This document shows positions 1-9,697 of a stretch of DNA of 16,452 nt, piece after piece. The position numbers were made by a program, and so were the translations under genes. Location: the NCBI RefSeq assembly GCF_001949145.1, contig NW_019091583.1:4170-20621 (forward strand). Direction: 5' to 3'. This DNA is from Acanthaster planci (taxonomy: Eukaryota; Echinodermata; Asteroidea; Valvatida; Acanthasteridae). Positions within the stretch are counted from its first letter, which is position 1. Every line of letters begins with the position of its first letter. A model generated the notes under the pieces. That model worked only from the letters and a program-made list of their open reading frames with translations, had not been told where the DNA came from and did not search any database.

Positions 1-81
1 ACTGCACAATGATGCACATGAAACAGTGAAGCACAGTTGTTGGGCAGCACAAAAGAGCAATCTGATATTCCTGTGAGGGAC

Positions 82-513
82 AGTTGGTGCAGCGCACAAC
101 ACAACACAGCTGTGCTTCTTTGAGGTGTTCACCAAATGACCCAGAGAGTGACTTCAGCATAGGATGGTAAATCTGAAGAAAAACCAATTTTATGTTTATT
201 TTCAGTGTGTAACCCTCGTATCTTGGTTAAATAGCTATCTGACTACATTTGCATGATTTGAAATGTTAACAGTCTAATATTTTGCTGTTTAGTGTGCCGT
301 CCTTTATTTCTGATTACTCTCCTACAAGACCTGCCTTCGCAAAAGATTTAATTCCATTCAAATGGGTATATGTACGTGTAGCACTACGCTGATGTTACGC
401 ACCACTGTAAAAATGGAAGTAATCATTCAATGAGAATATAATGCAGGCCCGCTGACAGAAATACATCTACCAGTGAAATTCCAAGTGGCCTTAAACTTTT
501 GCAAATGACTCTA
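82..513. mobile_element. Partial Tc1/mariner-like MITE, copy 1
   Basis: The right end, about 484-511, carries CTTAAACTTTTGCAAATGAC and is followed by TA at 512-513. It matches the right TIR of the complete MITE at 13688-13985. A block of about 80 bp at roughly 84-166 is near-identical to 13737-13820 but in reverse complement, while 164-190 and 436-511 match 13868-13985 in the forward sense. Relative to copy 2 there are about 250 extra bases between 190 and 436. The left TIR is not visible and probably lies before the window. Bases 1-81 show no match that I can see. No transposase frame is present, so the element is non-autonomous. Confidence 0.6.
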
Positions 514-663
514 CATGTATCTTTTGTATCTCTTCAGTCAGAGAAGCTGAGTATAATTTGACTCGGCAGGAAAACTTGAGCCTTAATAATGCTAAGGTCA
601 AGCTCATGACTGAAGGAAATCCTGTTCTGTGCAGCAAGATTATTGCCACATCTTGAATTTATC

Positions 664-1460
664 ATTACATTCACAGCACTGATGCCTGACCGTTGCCTGC
701 ATTTAAACATCCCACATGGTGGAGTTTCTTCCCTCGTCAACTTCCGTGCCTGCAGTACAAGGGAATGTCCTGATGCTGACACTATATGTTGGAATCACAG
801 AACATGTACATGACAGATATGTACACTACCATTTGAGAGCAATGTCTATGGTGAGAATGTTTCTCTTGTACTCAGTGGTGTAACCAGGGTTTAATTTGCA
901 AGGGGCATTTGAGGTGCCCTCATTTTCTAGAGGGGGCACTCGGTGGGGTGCAGTCACAGTTAGAACACTGACCAAGACGGACAGTCACCACATTTTTTCA
1001 TCTCTACTTTGTGATGGAGGGAGGGGGAACATGGGGGCATGGGCCTGGGAGGGGCTCCCCCTTAGTAACGCTACTGTTCCTGGCATCAAATTTACTTTGA
1101 TTTCTGGATTTGCGTGAAGTAAAGACTCAAAAACAAAGGATCTGACGCTTTGAACTGTCAATCAAAGCAGACGATATAGTTGATCTTTCACTGGTGAAGC
1201 TTTCCCAAGTTGTTATAGAGTAAAATTTGACATTACTGATTTATATGTTGCCTCTTCTTTTTCCTTACCGGGATTCACTGATTTGCCATCCATATGGTTC
1301 CTTTGACATAGAGTATATTAAGTCATCTCAGATCCCTGATCAACTTTCTCAAGAGTGATCATCCAGCTGTTTCTACATTTCTGTAAGTATTGCAGTAAAG
1401 AGCCCCATCCTTTACACTTTTACTACAAGCACATGAAAACGAAAGATCTTGCTAATGGAT
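664..1460. repeat. Dispersed 'arm' repeat, copy I
   Basis: This stretch of about 800 bp is closely matched by 5453-6274. Both start at ATTACATTCACAGC and run without a break into the 74-bp minisatellite at the motif GGATACAACATGAA. Shared landmarks include GCCTGCAGTACAAGGGAATG, CACTACCATTTGAGAGCAAT and CTTTCTCAAGAGTGATC. No coding frame is conserved between the two copies; the 73-codon frame at 896-1117 is not kept. Arm and array junction are duplicated together, so this is either a segmental duplication or one composite repeat family made of arm plus array. Confidence 0.8.
873..1076. mobile_element. hAT-like MITE inside arm copy I
   Basis: The left end reads CAGTGGTGTAACCAGGG. The right end, read on the minus strand, is CAGTAGCGTTACTAAGGG, an imperfect inverted repeat with about 12 of 17 positions matching. 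CAGTGG-type ends followed by G-rich subterminal sequence are typical of hAT-superfamily non-autonomous elements. I could not see a matching 8-bp target duplication, so the assignment is tentative. The same structure lies at 5665-5885 in arm copy II, so insertion preceded duplication of the arm. Confidence 0.4.
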
Positions 1461-1844
1461 ACAACATGAACCAGCAGGTAGACTTCAGCCTCTAACCATC
1501 CAGGCTGGTGTGACCAATCGTAGCTCTAGTCTCAGCAACATGAACCAGCAAGTGAACTTGAGCCTCTAACCATCCAGGCTCGAGTGACCAATACTAGCTG
1601 TAGTCTGAGCAACATGAACCAGCAGGTGGACTTGTGCCTCTAACCACCCAGACTGGAGTGAACAATCCTAGCTATAGTCTCAGCAACATGAACCCGCAGG
1701 TGAACTTGAGCCTCTAACCATCCGGGTTTGATGGAAACCCTAGCTCAAGTCTCAGCAACATCCGCCAGCAGGTGAACTTGAGCCTTTCAATATCCAGGCT
1801 GGAGTGACCAGTCCTAGCTCCCATCTCAGCAGCGCGTGTCAGTA
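1461..1844. repeat. 74-bp minisatellite, array 1 left part
   Basis: About five tandem units. A unit reads, in order, CAGCAACATGAACCAGCAGG, TGGACTTGAGCCTCTAACCA, TCCAGGCTTGAGTGACCAAT, CCTAGCTCTAGTCT, giving 74 bp. Units differ by substitutions and small indels. Because 74 is not a multiple of three, and stops recur, the array is not a coding repeat. The array is interrupted at the TA at 1843-1844 by the 1.9-kb transposon and resumes at 3746. Confidence 0.9.
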
Positions 1845-2070
1845 CAGTACAGGTCAGAATTTTAGCCTAACGGGCTGACACGATCAGTGAACCTGGCACG
1901 CTATTCAATACAGGCTTTGCGGTTTTTACCTTGCACTTTTTACCTCGTCCAATGCACGATAAGCTTGACCCCGGACCTCTTTATCTCAGCAGGGCTTGTG
2001 ACCACAGACCGCAAAGGTGACTGACAACGTGTAGTGAACCACTGCACATGCAGGGCTGTCGCTCCAGCTT

Positions 2071-2127
2071 CGTGTACGCGTGTACATGTACTGTACATAC
2101 ATGTACATGTACATTGTACATTGTATG
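2071..2127. repeat. TGTACA palindrome cluster
   Basis: Overlapping palindromic steps built from TGTACA and TACATGTA (for example TGTACATGTACTGTACATAC) make a strongly self-complementary stretch inside the transposon. Copy II carries a diverged and longer version at 6841-6952. It probably expanded by slippage. Confidence 0.7.
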
Positions 2128-2741
2128 GCAGTGCACTGAATATGTGAAATCACGTACATTAACGTGTAGTGCATGGCTGGCAAGATGACTGTCTTGAAGT
2201 ATCAAAATATGTATCACTATCACAGCCGTTTGCTTTTGGTTTTGAATCACGAAAGTTGTTCCGTCGGATTACATCTGGAAAATGTCAAATTTCAGTGAAA
2301 CTGGCCAGTAGTCCACCGTGTGTGTTTAGCTACAACAAAACCTTTTCCCAAATGTAAGCTTTGAATTTTAAACTCGCGGGATCGAGTGGAGTGACGACGA
2401 CTCTTTTCTTGCTAGTTCTGATGCTAGATCGGTTCTAAGCAATTCCTGATTGAGTGAGAACTTTTTCACAAATAAACAGTAACCACGAAATAAATCAATT
2501 CCTCAACCATTACTTTTATAACAAGCTGATTTTACAATTTTACAATTCTTTTGTGGAAATTAAGTTCATGTACATGTATCAGAATGCCTGTAAATTCAAA
2601 AAAACACCCACTGAACTTGTGTAAATTTAACTTGACTTTTCATTTGCTGCCATGCCACATGTGCTGCAACCGTCGGCCATGCTGCGACCATGCCGCGACC
2701 AGGCAATCCCGAAACTACAGCCACCCCAGCGCTTTCACCCC

Positions 2742-2870
2742 AACCACCAATCATAAATCGAAACAAGTGTATTGCATATTCATTTCGATACAGCGCCAAC
2801 AAATGCAAAGCTACAGCCCTTACACATCACATGATATGCATATTTATGAAGTTCCTATGGCGCTACTTCG
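2742..2870 (+). promoter_or_regulatory. Promoter-like block inside transposon copy I (tentative)
   Basis: CCAAT box at 2747-2751 (in CCACCAATCATAAATC), then octamer-like TTGCATATTCATTT near 2772, then TATGCATATTTATGAAG near 2835-2851, which could act as a TATA-like element, followed by CTATGGCGCTACTT. Copy II keeps all of these, with its CCAAT at 7491-7495. CCAAT plus octamer plus an AT-rich box resembles histone or snRNA promoters. The function is inferred only; such short motifs also occur by chance. Confidence 0.25.
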
Positions 2871-3745
2871 TGTACTTTGTCTGTTGTGTGCAGCTGTTGC
2901 ATGCAAGTCGCTAGCACAAGTGCAGACCCAATTTCCTTTCATTTTTTGGAACGATCTTTGCCATTCAGTTTGGTCCTGATATTGTCACAATCAGAGCGAT
3001 ATTTTTAGGTAGGTTTTACAGCTCAAAGGTCGAAAACTGATGGGAAAAATCCCCCCCCTCACATTGAATTTATATTTATGCGATTTTGAGCACAATGCGC
3101 TCGAGTGTGTATGGCCGCCATGGGGGCCATCTTGACTTAAAATTTGGCTAGCGGGCCGGCGAGGTCAAACCCTGTTTATCTTTTGTGGATTTCTTACAAA
3201 ATAGTTTTCTCTAATTTAGGAAATGCTTTGTCATAAAAACTGCTATTTGTAATCGTTTCATTTTATAAATTGATTTCACGCTCGAATATTTTCTGTGCCT
3301 GATTCAGAGGTTTTGGAAGCAATTCAGTTATAAACGAAAAGTGTTGCCTGCATGGCACTTTCATCGATCCTGTATGGACAAGCAAAACGCCTTATCTTTG
3401 GAAATGATTTTGTGAAGCCTGCTCTATTCTAGGAAACTACTGACAGCATTTCTGTGGAATATAAAACTAACTTGAGCTGCAGACAAACTGAATCCTTTTC
3501 GTTGTGGGAAACTAGGAAAATGACTGCTCTGGTCAACAAAGGGCCTGGCTGTTCTGGGGTTTGCGTGTAGTATGTGCATGTTTATGCTCAGCAGATTAGA
3601 CTGCGGTGTCGGCGTTCTCTGTTATGCAGGGTTCAGCGTGTTTCGTGTTTGTGGTTAACTCCTTCCGTGTCTGTTTGACTCAGTATGCGCTGACACGCTA
3701 TAAAAGCGTGTTTGCATGTCGGCTAAGATTCTGACCTGTACCGTA

Positions 3746-5200
3746 GGTGGACTTGAGCCTTTTGCAATCCAGGCTAGAGTGCCCAATACTAGCTCTAGTA
3801 TCAGGCACATGAACTAGCAGGTGGACCTGGGCCTCTAACCATCTTTGAGTGACCAATCCCAGCTCCAGTCTCAGCAACATAAACCAGCAGCTGAAGTTGA
3901 GCCTCTAACCATCCAGTTTGTAGTGACCGATCCTACATGTAGCTCTAGTGTCAGCAACATTAACCAGCAGGACAACCAGGGCCTCCAACCATCTAGGCAT
4001 GAGAGAGCAATCCTAACTATAGTCTCAGCAACATGAACTAGCAGGTGAACTTTAGCTTCTAACTATCCAGTCTTATGCAATCAATCCTACCTCTGGTCTC
4101 AGCAACACGAACCAGCACGTGGACTTGAGCCTCTAACCATCCAGGCTAGAGTGAGCAGTCCTACCTCTAGTCGCAGCAGTATGAGCAAGCAGGTGAGCTT
4201 GAGTCACTACCCATCTAGGCTGGAGTGACCAGTCCCAGCTCTAGTCTCATCACCACATAACCAGCAGGTGGACTTGATGAGCCTCAAACTGTCCAGGTTG
4301 GAGTGAAGAATCCTAGCCCTGGTCTCTAGGATGAACAAGCAGGTGGACCCGAGCCTCTTGCCATCAAGGCATGAGTGATAATCCTAGCTCTAGTCTCAGC
4401 AATATCAGCGAGCACGTGAACCTGAGCCTCTAAGCATCAAGGCTGGAGTGCCCAATCCTTGCTCTAGTCTCATCAACGTGACCCAGCAGGTGGACTTGAG
4501 CATCTAACCATCCATGCTTGATGGAAACCCTAGCTCTAGTCTCAGCTAAATCAGACAGCAAGTTAACTTGAGCTTCTCAACGTCGCAACTGGAGTGACCA
4601 ATCCGAGCTTTCGTCTCAGCAACAGATACCGGTCACTTCAGCCTCCAACTATCCATGCTGGAGTGGCCAATCTGAATTAGCTCTAGTCTTAGCAATAGGA
4701 CCCAGCAGATGGACTTTAAAAAGCCTCTAAACATCCAGACTTCAATGACAAGTCCTGCATGTAGCTCTCATCTCTGAAACATGAGCTAGCAGGTGAAATT
4801 CAGCGTTTTTACTATCCTGAAAATAGTAGCTCTAGTCTCAAGTACATGAACCAGGACGTGGACCTGCGCCTCTAACCATCCACGCAATCCTAACTCTAGT
4901 CTCAGCAACGTGAACCAGAAGGTGAACTTTGAGCCTCAAACCATCCAGGATTCAGTGCCTAATTGTAGCTCTAGCCTCAGCAACATGATCCAGCAGGTCA
5001 ACTTTAGCCTGAATAACCATCCAGGCTTGAGTGACAAATCCTACCTCCAGTCTCAGCAAAATAACCCAGCCGGTGGACTTGAGCCTCTAACCATCTAGGC
5101 TTGATGGAAACCCTAGCTTTAGTCACAACAACATCAGTTAGCAGGTAAATTTGAGCCTCTCAACATCCAGGCTTTAGTGACCAATCCTAGCTCTAGTCTT
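3746..5200. repeat. 74-bp minisatellite, array 1 right part
   Basis: About 20 units of the same 74-bp repeat, continuing in register from the left part once the transposon is removed. Units vary in length because of small indels such as TTGATGAGCC or CCTACATGTAGCTCT variants. The short open frames at 3845-4036 and 4910-5098 are chance runs within it. The array ends after TAGCTCTAGTCTT near 5200. Confidence 0.9.
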
Positions 5201-5452
5201 GGATCATATTTGGTCATTGTGGAATAAAAACACACCATACTGTGCTGGGCCGTGCAGGGAGTGCCAGTTGGTTGGGTTCTAATTGGTAGAAGCGATAATC
5301 CTACAAAGATCTAGAAACCAATTTGAAGAAATCTGGAAACTAATTTAAAGACCTCTCCAGGACTATTAAAAAAATGATAATTTTCATGATATTTCATGCT
5401 ATTTTGCAAATAAAGGTTATTTAGTATTCATAAATTCAGTTTTTTTATTCTG
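5201..5452. other. A/T-rich spacer between array 1 and arm copy II
   Basis: About 250 bp with no gene or match to other parts of the window that I can see. It contains a short imperfect direct repeat of about 21 bp (GATCTAGAAACCAATTTGAAG and AATCTGGAAACTAATTTAAA near 5309-5350). It may be host sequence or the end of the arm-array repeat family. Confidence 0.5.
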
Positions 5453-6274
5453 ATTACATTCACAGCGCTAATGACTGACTGTTGCCTACATTTAAACATC
5501 CCCGTGGTGGACTTTCGTGGCTCGCCAACTTCGGTGCCTGCAGTACAAGGGAATGTCCTGATGCTGACTCTGTACGGCACATGTTGCTATCACAGATCAT
5601 GTACACGACAGATATGTACACTACCATTTGAGAGCAATGTCTATGGTGAGAATGTACTTGTACTCGGTGATGTAACCAGGGTTTAATTTGCAAGGGGCAT
5701 TTGAGGTGGCCTCATTTTTTTAGAGGGGGCACTCGGTGGGGTTCGGTCACAGTTAGAACACTGACCAAGATGGACAGTCACCCGAGCTTTTCTTCTCTAA
5801 TTTGTGATGAGGTGGGGGATTATGGGAGCATGGGAAACATAGGGGGCACGGGCCTGGAGGGTCTCCCCCCGTAGTAACGCTAGTGTCCTTGGCATTCAAT
5901 TTGATTTGATTTTTGCATTTGGATAAAGTACAGACTCAAATACAGAGGATCTGACACTTTGAACTATCAATCAAAGCACACGATATTGTTGACCTTCCAC
6001 TGGTGAGGCTTTCCCAAGTTGTTTTTGAGTACAATTCAGCATCACTGATTTATACGTTTTCTCTTCTTTTTCCCCCACCAGGATTCACTGTTTTGCATTC
6101 TATGTGGTTCCGTTGACTTACATGCACCTTAAGCCATCATACATGTAGATCCCTGATCGACTTTCTCAAGAGTGATCGTCCGGTTGCTTCTACATACCTG
6201 TAAGTATTGCAGGAAAGATAAACACTTTTATTACAAGTAAATGAAAAGGAAATACACGTATCTTGCTCATGGAT
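5453..6274. repeat. Dispersed 'arm' repeat, copy II
   Basis: Co-linear match to 664-1460 over its full length, with scattered substitutions and small indels. It enters the minisatellite at the same point (GGATACAACATGAATCAGCA). The 77-codon minus frame and the 71-codon plus frame near 5460-5693 overlap each other on opposite strands and are not conserved in copy I, so I do not call them genes. Confidence 0.8.
5665..5885. mobile_element. hAT-like MITE inside arm copy II
   Basis: Counterpart of 873-1076. The left end is CGGTGATGTAACCAGGG and the right end, read on the minus strand, is CACTAGCGTTACTACGGGG. The ends are more decayed than in copy I, and the interior has a few indels in its G-rich part. 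Confidence 0.4.
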
Positions 6275-6618
6275 ACAACATGAATCAGCAGGTGGCCATG
6301 GACCTCATAACAGTCCAGGCTTGAGAGACCAGTCCCCGCTCTAGTCTCAGCAACATTAACCAGCAGATAGACTTGATGAGCCTCAAACCATCCAGGTTAG
6401 AGTGACGAATCCTAACTAACTCTAGTCTCAGCAACGTGAACCAGCCAGTGATCTTCAGCCTCTAACCAACCAGGCTTGAGTGACCAATCCTAGCTCTAGT
6501 CTCAGCAACATAAACCATCCAGGCTAGAATGACAAATCTTAGCTCTAGACTCAGCATCATGAGCCAGCAGGTGGACTTGATGAGCCTCTAACCATCCGGA
6601 CTTCAGTGACCAATCCTA
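6275..6618. repeat. 74-bp minisatellite, array 2 left part
   Basis: About five units with the same consensus as array 1. It is interrupted by transposon copy II after CCAATCCTA at 6610-6618, a different place in the unit from the insertion in array 1. Confidence 0.9.
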
Positions 6619-6840
6619 CAGTACAGGTCAGAATTTTAGCCGACGCACTAACAAGACCAGTGAACCTGGCACGCCGTTCAATACACACTTTGCGGTTTTT
6701 ACAGTGCACTGCTGGTCCAATGCATGATAAGCCTGACCCCGGACCTCATTATCTCGGCAGGGCTTGTGACCGCAGACAGCAAAGGTGACCGACAACATGT
6801 AGCGAACCACTGCACATGTAGAGCTGTTGCACCAGCTTCG

Positions 6841-6952
6841 TGAATGTACAGTTTGTACACTGTACCTGTACATGTTCATATATGTACATGTATGTACATA
6901 TACATTGTATGGCAGTGCACTGAATAAGTGAAATTACGTACATGTACATGTA
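6841..6952. repeat. TGTACA palindrome cluster in copy II
   Basis: Repeated palindromic steps such as CATGTTCATATATGTACATG and, after a short gap, CGTACATGTACATGTAG. It is longer than the matching cluster at 2071-2127, as expected of an unstable simple-sequence tract. Confidence 0.65.
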
Positions 6953-7480
6953 GCGCCTGGCTGGCAAGATAACCGTCTTAAAGTATCGTTTTCTTTTAGT
7001 TCTGGATTGCGAAGGTTACTGTTCAGTCGGATTACATCTGGAAAATGTCAAATTTCATCAAAACTGGCCAATAGTACACCGTGTGTTTAGCTACAACAAA
7101 ACTTTTTCCCAAATGTAACCTTTGAATTTTAAACTCACAGGATTGTCTGGAGTGATGACGACACTTTTCTTGCTGGTCAATGCTAGATCAGTTTCAAGCA
7201 ATTCCGGAATGCGTGAGAAACTTTTTCACAAATAAACAGTAACCACGAAAGAAATCCATTCCTCAGCCAGAACTATTATGACAAGCTGATTTTACAATGA
7301 AGTATTTCTTAATTTATGGAAATTTAGTTCCTTTATCAGAATTTCAGTAAAAAAAAAAACCCACTGAACTTGCATAAATTTTACTTGACTTTTTCTTTTA
7401 CTGCCACATACCAACAGACATTGTCACGCGACCATGCCGTGACCAAGCAATCACGAAACTACAACCACCACAGCACTTTC

Positions 7481-7630
7481 ATCCCAACCACCAATCATAA
7501 ATCAAAATGAGTGTATTGCACATTCATTTCGATACTGGGCCAACAAATGCATACATGTACATGTATTTCATGTAACACAACATGCATATTTATGAAGTAC
7601 ATGCATATTTATGAAGTTCACATAGGCGCT
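7481..7630 (+). promoter_or_regulatory. Promoter-like block inside transposon copy II (tentative)
   Basis: Equivalent of the block near 2742-2870: CCAAT at 7491-7495, then CACATTCATTTC, then an AT-rich box. Here the box is tandemly duplicated: CATGCATATTTATGAAGTA at 7581-7599 and CATGCATATTTATGAAGTT at 7600-7618. Conservation between copies may be simple common descent; no transcript evidence exists here. Confidence 0.2.
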
Positions 7631-7962
7631 ACTTTTGTCAGTTGTGTGCAGCCGGTGCATGCAGGTCGCATGATCTTTGCCATTTAGTTTGGTCGTCGTT
7701 TTGTCACAATCAGAGCGATTTCTTTTGGTAGATTTCCCAGCTCCAAAATCGAAAACTGATGGGAAAATCCCCACCTCGCAATGAATTTATATTTATGCAA
7801 ATTTGAACACACTCCGCTCAAGTACAGCGAGAACGGCAACAACTACCTATGTGTATGCTAGGATCACCGCCATGTGGGCTGTTTTGACTAAAATTTGGCT
7901 AGCGGACCAACAAGGTCAAACCCTGTCTATGTTTTGTGGATTTCCGACAAATTAGATTTCTC

Positions 7963-8030
7963 GAAAAGTTTTATTTATTTATGTATTATGGTTTATTGAA
8001 TTTGAATCACGGTGGCCAAAGGCCAAAACT
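7963..8030 (-). other. LINE 3' end with ATAA-type tail
   Basis: On the minus strand the element ends GGCCTTTGGCCACCGTGATT, then an AATAAA-containing A/T stretch and a short ATAAATAAATAAAA tail. A short A/T repeat tail in place of long poly(A) is usual for CR1-like LINEs. The GGCC palindrome just upstream could form a small hairpin. Confidence 0.6.
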
Positions 8031-8164
8031 AATTCAAATTTACATTACAATTAACTATTACATGAATTAAACTTTATATTACAACACTACTTAAAAAAAA
8101 AATCCAGATATAAAGATAAGAATATAAAAGCAAGAAAAGAGAAAGAGATCCATACGGGGGGTGG

Positions 8165-9413
8165 TCACCCTACACACCAAATTCCAATAAAAGGATGTGA
8201 TTCAAAATGGCACCACCGAAACAACATTATAAACCCCATGAGCCAACAGGGTAACCAAGTGAGATTCAGAGTGCTCGTCATGGAAATCTTTCCTGATAAA
8301 ACTATTAGCCATAAAAACTGCTGCATTACATTAAAATTCTGGCCAGTGTAGGGATAGTAGATTTTTGTAGCGATTTGTGCGACTATTGGGAATCTGAAGA
8401 GCTGAAATGATACTAGATCTAAGCTGCCTGGAGTTGTTTTTGTGGGAGGGAGCATATGCCTAAATTTAATGGGATTGAGGATTTTGTTGCCAAATTTGCA
8501 AAGAAGCGTTTGACGTCTTTCTGCAAGATTTATCACGTATAACTTGACTAACGCAGATGCATAACTATCCGATGATGGTGACCCAGTATAATTCTACAGG
8601 CAAGCTTCTGGACCTTTGCAATGGCATTAATATGATGACTATTGATATTGCTATTGAGTATGCCAAACCGGATTACAATATTCTAAAATTGGTCTAATAG
8701 AAGCATTAAAAACCGCTACCATATCCTCTACCGAAGTGCCTTTTTTTGTTGTTTTTAAATACATAGATTGTACAGTCTACGAGACGTCTTAGCAACTATA
8801 TCCCTGATGTGCATGTCCCACTTTAAATCACTTTGAAATTTGAATTATAATTCCCAACAGCTTTCTATGGGACACACGATTCAGATTGACTAAGTTTATA
8901 GAGAGAAGTCTCCGACAAGTCCCGCTTCAAAAAACTTAGTCATTTGTTGACATTTGACGGGTTTAGGCAACACATCATTCATTTTGCACCATTCAGAGAG
9001 GTCATCAAGATGAGTTTGTAATTTAGGTGCTTCTTCATATTTAACAATTTCCCCAAGGGTCAAATCGTCAACATATTTCCATCACCTAGAGCAATCTATC
9101 GAGGCATCGTTAACCAAAATAAGAAAAACAATCGGACCGCGTTTTGTTCCTTGTGGCACCCCATATGAAGTATGTTGAAGTGTAGAGAAATGTCCATTTA
9201 ATTTGGTATTTTGCGTGCGCGATGTAAGAAAGCTTCAGACGGTGGGAGCAGTGGAATCTTTGACACCCAGGGTCAAGAGTTTGGAAATAACAAAATTATG
9301 ATTGACCAGGTTAAATGCCTTTGTAAAATCTGTAGTACAAATCTCTGCAAAATAACCAGGTTTATCTAACCCCTGAAATACAAAATCCAACATATATTGA
9401 CCCGATAGTGCGA
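8165..9413 (-). pseudogene. LINE reverse transcriptase remnant
   Basis: Several RT blocks are readable on the minus strand. The first blocks share one frame. Motif A, TTDFTKAFNLVNH, starts near 9336 and keeps the first aspartate. GVPQGTKRGPIVF starts at 9162. The catalytic YVDD is at 9075-9064, followed by LTLGE and then EWCKMNDVLPKP. This frame has TGA stops at 9237-9235 and 9084-9082. Downstream, other frames give KLLGIII near 8860, DLKWDMHIRDIVAKTSRRLY near 8829-8770, an IRPILEYCNPVWHTQ block near 8697-8653, and ERRQTLLCKFGNKILNP with LLPP near 8521-8445. These blocks have the order of the palm, thumb and C-terminal parts of CR1/L2/jockey-type RTs. The upstream part of RT is missing. No active enzyme is possible. 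Confidence 0.85.
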
Positions 9414-9439
9414 AGTAGAATACTCTTTTCTGTTGACAT

Positions 9440-9676
9440 ATTGCTGTGAGTCAAGTTTAGGGGATATATCTTATGGGTGTCAAGAAAAAGTTCAAATTCA
9501 TCCAATTTGTTGTTCAGGGACCTTGCATTAGTCAGTAGCTTACGAGGTAGTACCTTTGTTCGTTTCTCAGCTATCGGCTTGCTTGTTTCCTTCTGAGTAC
9601 ATGGCACAGGAATAGCGCATTGATATTGGTCACCACGCCTTGGTTTTAAAGGCTGATATCGCGGCGTAACTCTCAC
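9440..9676 (-). pseudogene. Truncated AP-endonuclease start of the LINE
   Basis: In the frame that continues from the N-terminal segment there are two TGA stops (one at 9700-9698 and one a few codons later), then a basic region with PLKPRRGDQYQ and KLLTNARSLNNKLDEFELFL. The block 'TNARSLNNK.DE' is the usual first motif of APE-type endonuclease domains in these LINEs. After DTHKI the similarity ends near 9480; the rest of the endonuclease and the first part of RT are absent, and RT sequence begins again near 9413. I infer a large internal deletion. Confidence 0.65.
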
Positions 9677-9697
9677 TGGTATTCAAGAAACCACAGT

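Larger units (their letters stand above)
1845..3743. mobile_element. 1.9-kb non-autonomous TA-target DNA transposon, copy I
   Basis: The left terminus is CAGTACAGGTCAGAATTTTA (from 1845). The right terminus read on the minus strand is CGGTACAGGTCAGAATCTTA, so the ends form an inverted repeat of about 26 bp. TA flanks both sides (1843-1844 and 3744-3745). Joining the flanks at one TA restores a minisatellite unit (CAG-TA-GGTGGACTTGAGCC), which fixes both ends. Length is 1899 bp. CAG termini and a TA target are what Tc1/mariner and pogo-type elements show, and I infer that superfamily. No transposase is recognisable; the longest frame, 2551-2979, is not preserved in copy II. Internal content includes TGTACA palindromes, a promoter-like block near 2747-2850 and A/T-rich sequence. 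Confidence 0.8.

Noticed and set aside
896-1117. 73-codon plus-strand open frame in the arm
   Set aside because: Overlaps the hAT-like MITE and is not preserved in arm copy II.
664-1844. Helitron with minisatellite core
   Set aside because: I could not find a TC start, a CTRR end with preceding hairpin, or an A|T insertion site, so the assignment cannot be supported.
2551-2979. 142-codon plus-strand open frame
   Set aside because: Lies inside the 1.9-kb transposon; the matching region of copy II (about 7310-7720) has indels that break the frame, and no domain or compositional sign of coding is seen.
3111-3135. Initiation-context ATG (GCCGCCATGG) and YY1-like CCATCTTG
   Set aside because: The ATG opens no long frame, and copy II has lost the motif, so it is probably coincidental.
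3746-5200. CRISPR-like array
   Set aside because: There are no short identical repeats with unique spacers; the whole 74-bp unit is repeated, and the context is animal DNA.
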